A DNA stretch of 64,000 bases from Streptomyces chrestomyceticus JCM 4735 (lineage in GTDB: Bacteria; Actinomycetota; Actinomycetes; Streptomycetales; Streptomycetaceae). The translations under genes were made by a program, and so were the position numbers. The stretch covers positions 1,674,001 to 1,738,000 of the forward strand of contig NZ_BHZC01000001.1 in assembly GCF_003865135.1 (NCBI RefSeq). Reading direction: 5' to 3'. The notes below the pieces were generated by a model. That model saw only the letters and a list, made by a program, of their open reading frames with translations. It had not been told where the DNA came from and searched no databases. Of this stretch, positions 60,979 through 64,000 are shown one piece after another. How positions within the stretch are numbered: position 1 is the stretch's first letter; the number at the start of each line of letters is the position of its first letter.

Positions 60979-61923
60979 GTGCGGATGGAACAGTTGGAAT
61001 ACCTGGCGGCGGTCACCCGGCTGGGCTCGCTGCGCCGCGCGGCGGAGGAACTGCACCTGTCGCAGCCCGCGCTGAGCGAGACGGTCCGCAACCTGGAACG
61101 GGAGCTGGGGGTGGAGCTGCTGGAGCGCAAGCGGTCCGGGGCGAAGATCAGTGACGAGGGACGGGAGTTGCTGCCGCACATCACCGGGGTGCTGGACGCG
61201 GTCGACCGGCTGCGGCGGGCGGCCGACGACCAGCACCAGGTCAGCCGGATGGTGCGGCTGGGCACGGTCAACGCGGCCACCGTGCCGCTGCTCGTGCCGG
61301 CCGTCCGCGAGTTCCGCGCCGCCCACCCGCTGACGCAGGTGGAGGTGGTCGCGGCGCAGCAGGACGGCATCCAGCAGGGCCTCACGGAGGGCGGGTTCGA
61401 CCTCGGCCTGGTCAACTACCTGCGGGGCGACGACCTGCCGCCCGACCTGCACACCACCGAGCTGCTGCGCGGCCGTCCGGTCGTCTGCGTGCGCCCGGAC
61501 AGCCCGCTGGCCGCGCTGGAGGCGGTCACCGTCGCCGATCTGCTGGCCGAGCCACTGATCGTGATGCGGTCCGGGTACGTCATGCACCGTTACGTCCACC
61601 GGCTGCTCAGGGGCCGTACGCCGTCCTTCTCGTACTCGACCGACGGCGCGGAGATGGGCAAGCTGATGGTGGCCGAGGGGCTCGGCGCCACCGTGCTGCC
61701 CGACTACAGCGTGCTCGGCGACCCGCTGGAGCGCAGCGGCGCGATCACCTGCCGTCCGCTGGCGGACGACGCCACCGAGGTCCGCATGGTGATCCAGCGC
61801 CGCCGGGCGGGCTCGGTGCCCCGGGCGGCGCGGGACCTGCACGCCATCTTCGTCCGGCGGGCCGGGGAGCGGTCGGCGGGCGGGCCGGCGGCCGGGCCTG
61901 CGGGCGGTCACGGCCCGGCCTGA
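60979..61923 (+). CDS. LysR-family regulator of the sulfur locus
   Basis: Regulator of 314 aa, GTG at 60979 eight bases after GGAGG (ATG at 60985 also possible). The HTH is MEQLEYLAAVTRLGSLRRAAE, ELHLSQPALSETVRNLERELG. The effector domain follows (RLGTVNAATVPLLVPAVREFR, GLVNYLRGDDLPPDLHTTELL, GLGATVLPDYSVLGD). Divergent from the leader peptide/sfnG operon across a 189-bp gap, so it is the likely activator under sulfur limitation. The Gly/Ala/Pro-rich last 25 residues are non-conserved. Confidence 0.93.
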   Translation: MRMEQLEYLAAVTRLGSLRRAAEELHLSQPALSETVRNLERELGVELLERKRSGAKISDEGRELLPHITGVLDAVDRLRRAADDQHQVSRMVRLGTVNAATVPLLVPAVREFRAAHPLTQVEVVAAQQDGIQQGLTEGGFDLGLVNYLRGDDLPPDLHTTELLRGRPVVCVRPDSPLAALEAVTVADLLAEPLIVMRSGYVMHRYVHRLLRGRTPSFSYSTDGAEMGKLMVAEGLGATVLPDYSVLGDPLERSGAITCRPLADDATEVRMVIQRRRAGSVPRAARDLHAIFVRRAGERSAGGPAAGPAGGHGPA

Positions 61924-62031
61924 CCGGCGCCGGAACGGAATGAGGCAGGATCGGAGGGTGGGGCGTGCGGCGGACGGCGACCGTGCGCCCGCGCGCGGCA
62001 CGCCGTTTCCGTTTCCGGTCGGGAGGTCATC

Positions 62032-62850
62032 GTGGCGGTGGAGGTCACCTGGTGGGGACACGCCACCGTCACGGTCGCCGATTCGGGTGTACGGGTACTG
62101 ACCGACCCGCTGTTCACGCGACGGCTGGCGCATCTGCGGCGCCGCCGGGGCGAGCTGCCGCCGCCGGCCGCGGCCCGCGCCGACGCCGTCCTCGTCTCCC
62201 ACCTGCACGCCGACCACCTCCACCCCGCCTCCCTCGCCCGCCTCGCGCCGGGCACCCGGGTGGTGGTGCCGCGCGGCGCCGTCGCCGCCGTACCGGGGCT
62301 GCGGCGGGTGGCGGCGGCGCGGGGGCTGCCGGTCACCGAGCTGCGGCCCGGCGAGACGGTCACGGTCCGCGCCGCCCACCCGAACGGGGACGGGCCGGGG
62401 TCCGGTGAGGTGACCGTCCGCGCGGTGCACGCGGCGCACGACGGGCGGCGGCTGCCGTACGGCCCGCACCGGGTGCCGGCGCTCGGCTACGTGGTGCACG
62501 GCGCGGCGGCGACGTACTTCGCGGGCGACACCGGGCTCTTCGACACCATGGCCGAGGAGGTCGGTGCCGTCGACGTGGCGCTGCTGCCGGTGGGCGGCTG
62601 GGGACCGTTCCTCGGGCACGGCCATCTGGATGCGCGGCGGGCGGCCGAGGCGGCGGCCCGGCTGGCGCCGGTCAGCGCGGTGCCGGTGCACTACGGCACG
62701 TACTGGCCGATCGGCCTGGACGCGGTGCGCCCGCACGAGTTCCACTCCCCCGGTGACGAGTTCGCCCGGCAGGCCGGGCTGCTGGCGCCCCGGGTGGCGG
62801 TGCACCGGCTCGCGCACGGCGAGTCCGTACGGCTGGCGGCGGTGCGGTGA
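62032..62850 (+). CDS. MBL-fold metal-dependent hydrolase (UlaG-like)
   Basis: Metallo-beta-lactamase-fold hydrolase of 272 aa, GTG start after GGGAGG. The first strand is VTWWGHATVTVADSGVRVLTD, and the zinc motif SHLHADHLHP matches HxHxDH. A later ligand region is YFAGDTGLFDTMAEEV, then GPFLGHGHLDARRAAEAAARL and VPVHYGTYWPIGLD. Similar to UlaG/L-ascorbate-6-phosphate lactonase-like and NAPE-PLD-like enzymes; substrate unknown. Its stop overlaps the DedA start (GTGA), so the pair is co-translated. Confidence 0.92.
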   Translation: MAVEVTWWGHATVTVADSGVRVLTDPLFTRRLAHLRRRRGELPPPAAARADAVLVSHLHADHLHPASLARLAPGTRVVVPRGAVAAVPGLRRVAAARGLPVTELRPGETVTVRAAHPNGDGPGSGEVTVRAVHAAHDGRRLPYGPHRVPALGYVVHGAAATYFAGDTGLFDTMAEEVGAVDVALLPVGGWGPFLGHGHLDARRAAEAAARLAPVSAVPVHYGTYWPIGLDAVRPHEFHSPGDEFARQAGLLAPRVAVHRLAHGESVRLAAVR

Positions 62851-63467
62851 TCGGCGGGCTGGCGGGCAGCGTACCGCCGGAGTCGACCCAGCAGGTGGTG
62901 GGCTATCCGTCGCTGTTCCTGCTGGTGGTGCTGGGGTCGCTGGTGCCGGTGGTGCCGACCGGCGCGGTGGTCAGCTCCGCCGCCGTGGTCGCCTTCCACC
63001 AGCGGTCGCCGTGGGCCCTGCTGATCGTCTTCGGGCTGTCCGCGCTCGCCGCCTTCCTCGGCGACCTGGGGCTGTACTGGCTCGGGCAGCGCGGCGTACG
63101 GTCCCGCAACGGCTCGCGCTGGCTGGAGCGGCTGCGCGACCGCGCGGCACCGGAACGGCTGGCGCAGGCACAGACCAAGCTGCGCGAGCACGGGGTCCTG
63201 GTGCTCGTCCTGTCCCGGCTGGTGCCCGCCGGGCGGATCCCGGTGATGCTGGCGTGCCTGCTGTCCCGGACGCCGCTGCGCCGCTTCGCCCGCGGCGACC
63301 TGCCGGCCTGCCTGGCCTGGGCGGCGACGTACCAGCTCATCGGCCTGCTGGGCGGCTCCCTGTTCGGCGAGCCGTGGCAGGGCGTGGCGGCGGCGGTCGG
63401 TCTGACGCTGGTGATCAGCGGGGCGCCCGCGGTGTGGCGGCGGCTGCGACACGGGAAGGGCGGCTGA
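62847..63467 (+). CDS. DedA-family (VTT-domain) membrane protein
   Basis: Membrane protein of 206 aa. The SNARE-associated/VTT domain has the re-entrant region VVPTGAVVSSAAVVAFHQ and the family E/D-GDxxxYxxG element as LGDLGLYWLGQRG, with R-x-VPAGRIPVMLACLL and conserved Arg. DedA proteins are implicated in membrane potential and as undecaprenyl- or lipid-phosphate flippases; acceptor here unknown. Translationally coupled to the MBL hydrolase. Confidence 0.92.
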   Translation: MIGGLAGSVPPESTQQVVGYPSLFLLVVLGSLVPVVPTGAVVSSAAVVAFHQRSPWALLIVFGLSALAAFLGDLGLYWLGQRGVRSRNGSRWLERLRDRAAPERLAQAQTKLREHGVLVLVLSRLVPAGRIPVMLACLLSRTPLRRFARGDLPACLAWAATYQLIGLLGGSLFGEPWQGVAAAVGLTLVISGAPAVWRRLRHGKGG

Positions 63468-63506
63468 GCGGGCGCACGCGCCACCGGCCTGGCCCGGACC
63501 ACCCGA

Positions 63507-64000
63507 CTACCCGGCCGCCTGCCCCTCCCCCTCTCCCTCCCCGGCCCCGGCCTCCAGAACCCGCGACCCGCCCACCGCCAGATCCCACAGATCCGCACGC
63601 GCACGCCCCGCGGCCTCCCAGGCAGCCCGTACACGGTGCAGCGGCTCCAAGGGCGCCTCGGCGGACAGCAGGAACGTCGACCAGTGCATCGGGGCCATCG
63701 CGCGGGCGCCCACGTCCTGGCAGGCGCGGACCGCCTCCTCGGGGTCGGTGTGCACCGGGCGCAGCATCCAGCGCGGGTCGTACGCGCCGATCGGCAGCAG
63801 CGCCAGGTCGATGCCCGGGTACCGGCCGCCGATCTCCTCGAACCAGTGGCCGTACCCGGTGTCCCCGGCGAAGTACACCCGCCGCCCGTCCGGCGCGGTC
63901 AGCACCCAGCCGCCCCACAGCGAGCGGCAGGTGTCGGTCAGGGTGCGCTTGCTCCAGTGGTGGGCTGGGACGAAGTCGAAGCGGACCGGGCCGGCGGGGC
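63507..64000 (-). CDS. MBL-fold hydrolase (NAPE-PLD-like), truncated by window edge
   Basis: C-terminal part (at least 163 residues) of a metallo-beta-lactamase-fold enzyme of the N-acyl-phosphatidylethanolamine phospholipase D-like family. Visible: PAHHWSKRTLTDTCRSLWGG, VYFAGDTGYGHWFEEIGGRYP, LALLPIGAYDPRWMLRPVHTD and MAPMHWSTFLLSAEAPLEP, all family-typical. The start lies beyond base 64000. The end is a Gly/Glu-rich tail. Convergent with the DedA gene. Confidence 0.9.
   Translation of the reverse strand, partial: PAGPVRFDFVPAHHWSKRTLTDTCRSLWGGWVLTAPDGRRVYFAGDTGYGHWFEEIGGRYPGIDLALLPIGAYDPRWMLRPVHTDPEEAVRACQDVGARAMAPMHWSTFLLSAEAPLEPLHRVRAAWEAAGRARADLWDLAVGGSRVLEAGAGEGEGEGQAAG

Overview
The window is very GC-rich, densely packed actinobacterial chromosome. 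Third-position G/C bias, frequent GTG/TTG starts, 4-bp ATGA/GTGA stop-start overlaps, an AfsR-type BTAD/STAND regulator and ECF sigma pairs all point to Streptomyces or a close relative. I found no rRNA, tRNA, IS element, integrase, prophage core or CRISPR array. About 54 protein genes can be supported, plus one leader peptide.

Region 1 (1-14133, minus strand) reads as one sugar locus. It starts with a ROK repressor, followed by a 19-bp minisatellite of 11 units. An RbsABC-type importer (ATPase, permease, Tat-like lipoprotein binding protein) comes next, then a Gfo/Idh/MocA oxidoreductase, a xylose-isomerase-like TIM-barrel enzyme, a secreted GSDH-PKD-CBM protein and a secreted ThuA + 3-keto-disaccharide-hydrolase protein. 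It ends in a translationally coupled inositol-phosphate-synthase-like gene and UbiA-type prenyltransferase. The enzyme set fits uptake and 3-keto type catabolism of a glycoside.

Region 2 (14.3-31.7 kb) is a mosaic of small regulator/enzyme units. It holds a BTAD regulator, a frameshifted siderophore-interacting protein, a secreted orphan, MerR/serine hydrolase, GntR, an FAD monooxygenase, fdhD, MarR/quinone oxidoreductase, a frameshifted secreted sialidase, and a BASS transporter divergent from a LysR regulator. Several divergent gaps carry clear palindromic operator candidates.

Region 3 (31.9-44 kb) has an acyl-CoA synthetase, a membrane protein, an aldo/keto reductase, a secreted SH3 protein, a methyltransferase, a DUF1266 protein and an ECF sigma factor. 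The sigma gene overlaps a zinc-finger/Asp23 protein, which is followed by a second Asp23 protein. BrkB, pterin dehydratase and a Tat-exported phytoene-desaturase-like flavoenzyme complete the region.

Region 4 (44-54.7 kb) has an ECF42 sigma/YCII pair, an XRE regulator, an NTF2-like protein, MerR/FAD monooxygenase, TetR/SDR with matching operators, an APC permease behind a perfect palindrome, and a membrane phosphodiesterase fused to a holin-like membrane domain.

Region 5 (54.8-61.9 kb) is a sulfur-scavenging operon (SfnG, acyl-CoA-dehydrogenase-like oxidase, FMN reductase, SfnB, SsuD-like). It is preceded by a 28-residue leader peptide ending in RRHVDLVRVSSALC plus a short tail, with a hairpin just after it, and is divergent from a LysR regulator. 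The window closes with two MBL-fold hydrolases around a DedA protein.

Two genes (17857-18803 and 27431-29430) are each broken by one missing base in a C/G run. They may be true pseudogenes or sequencing errors.
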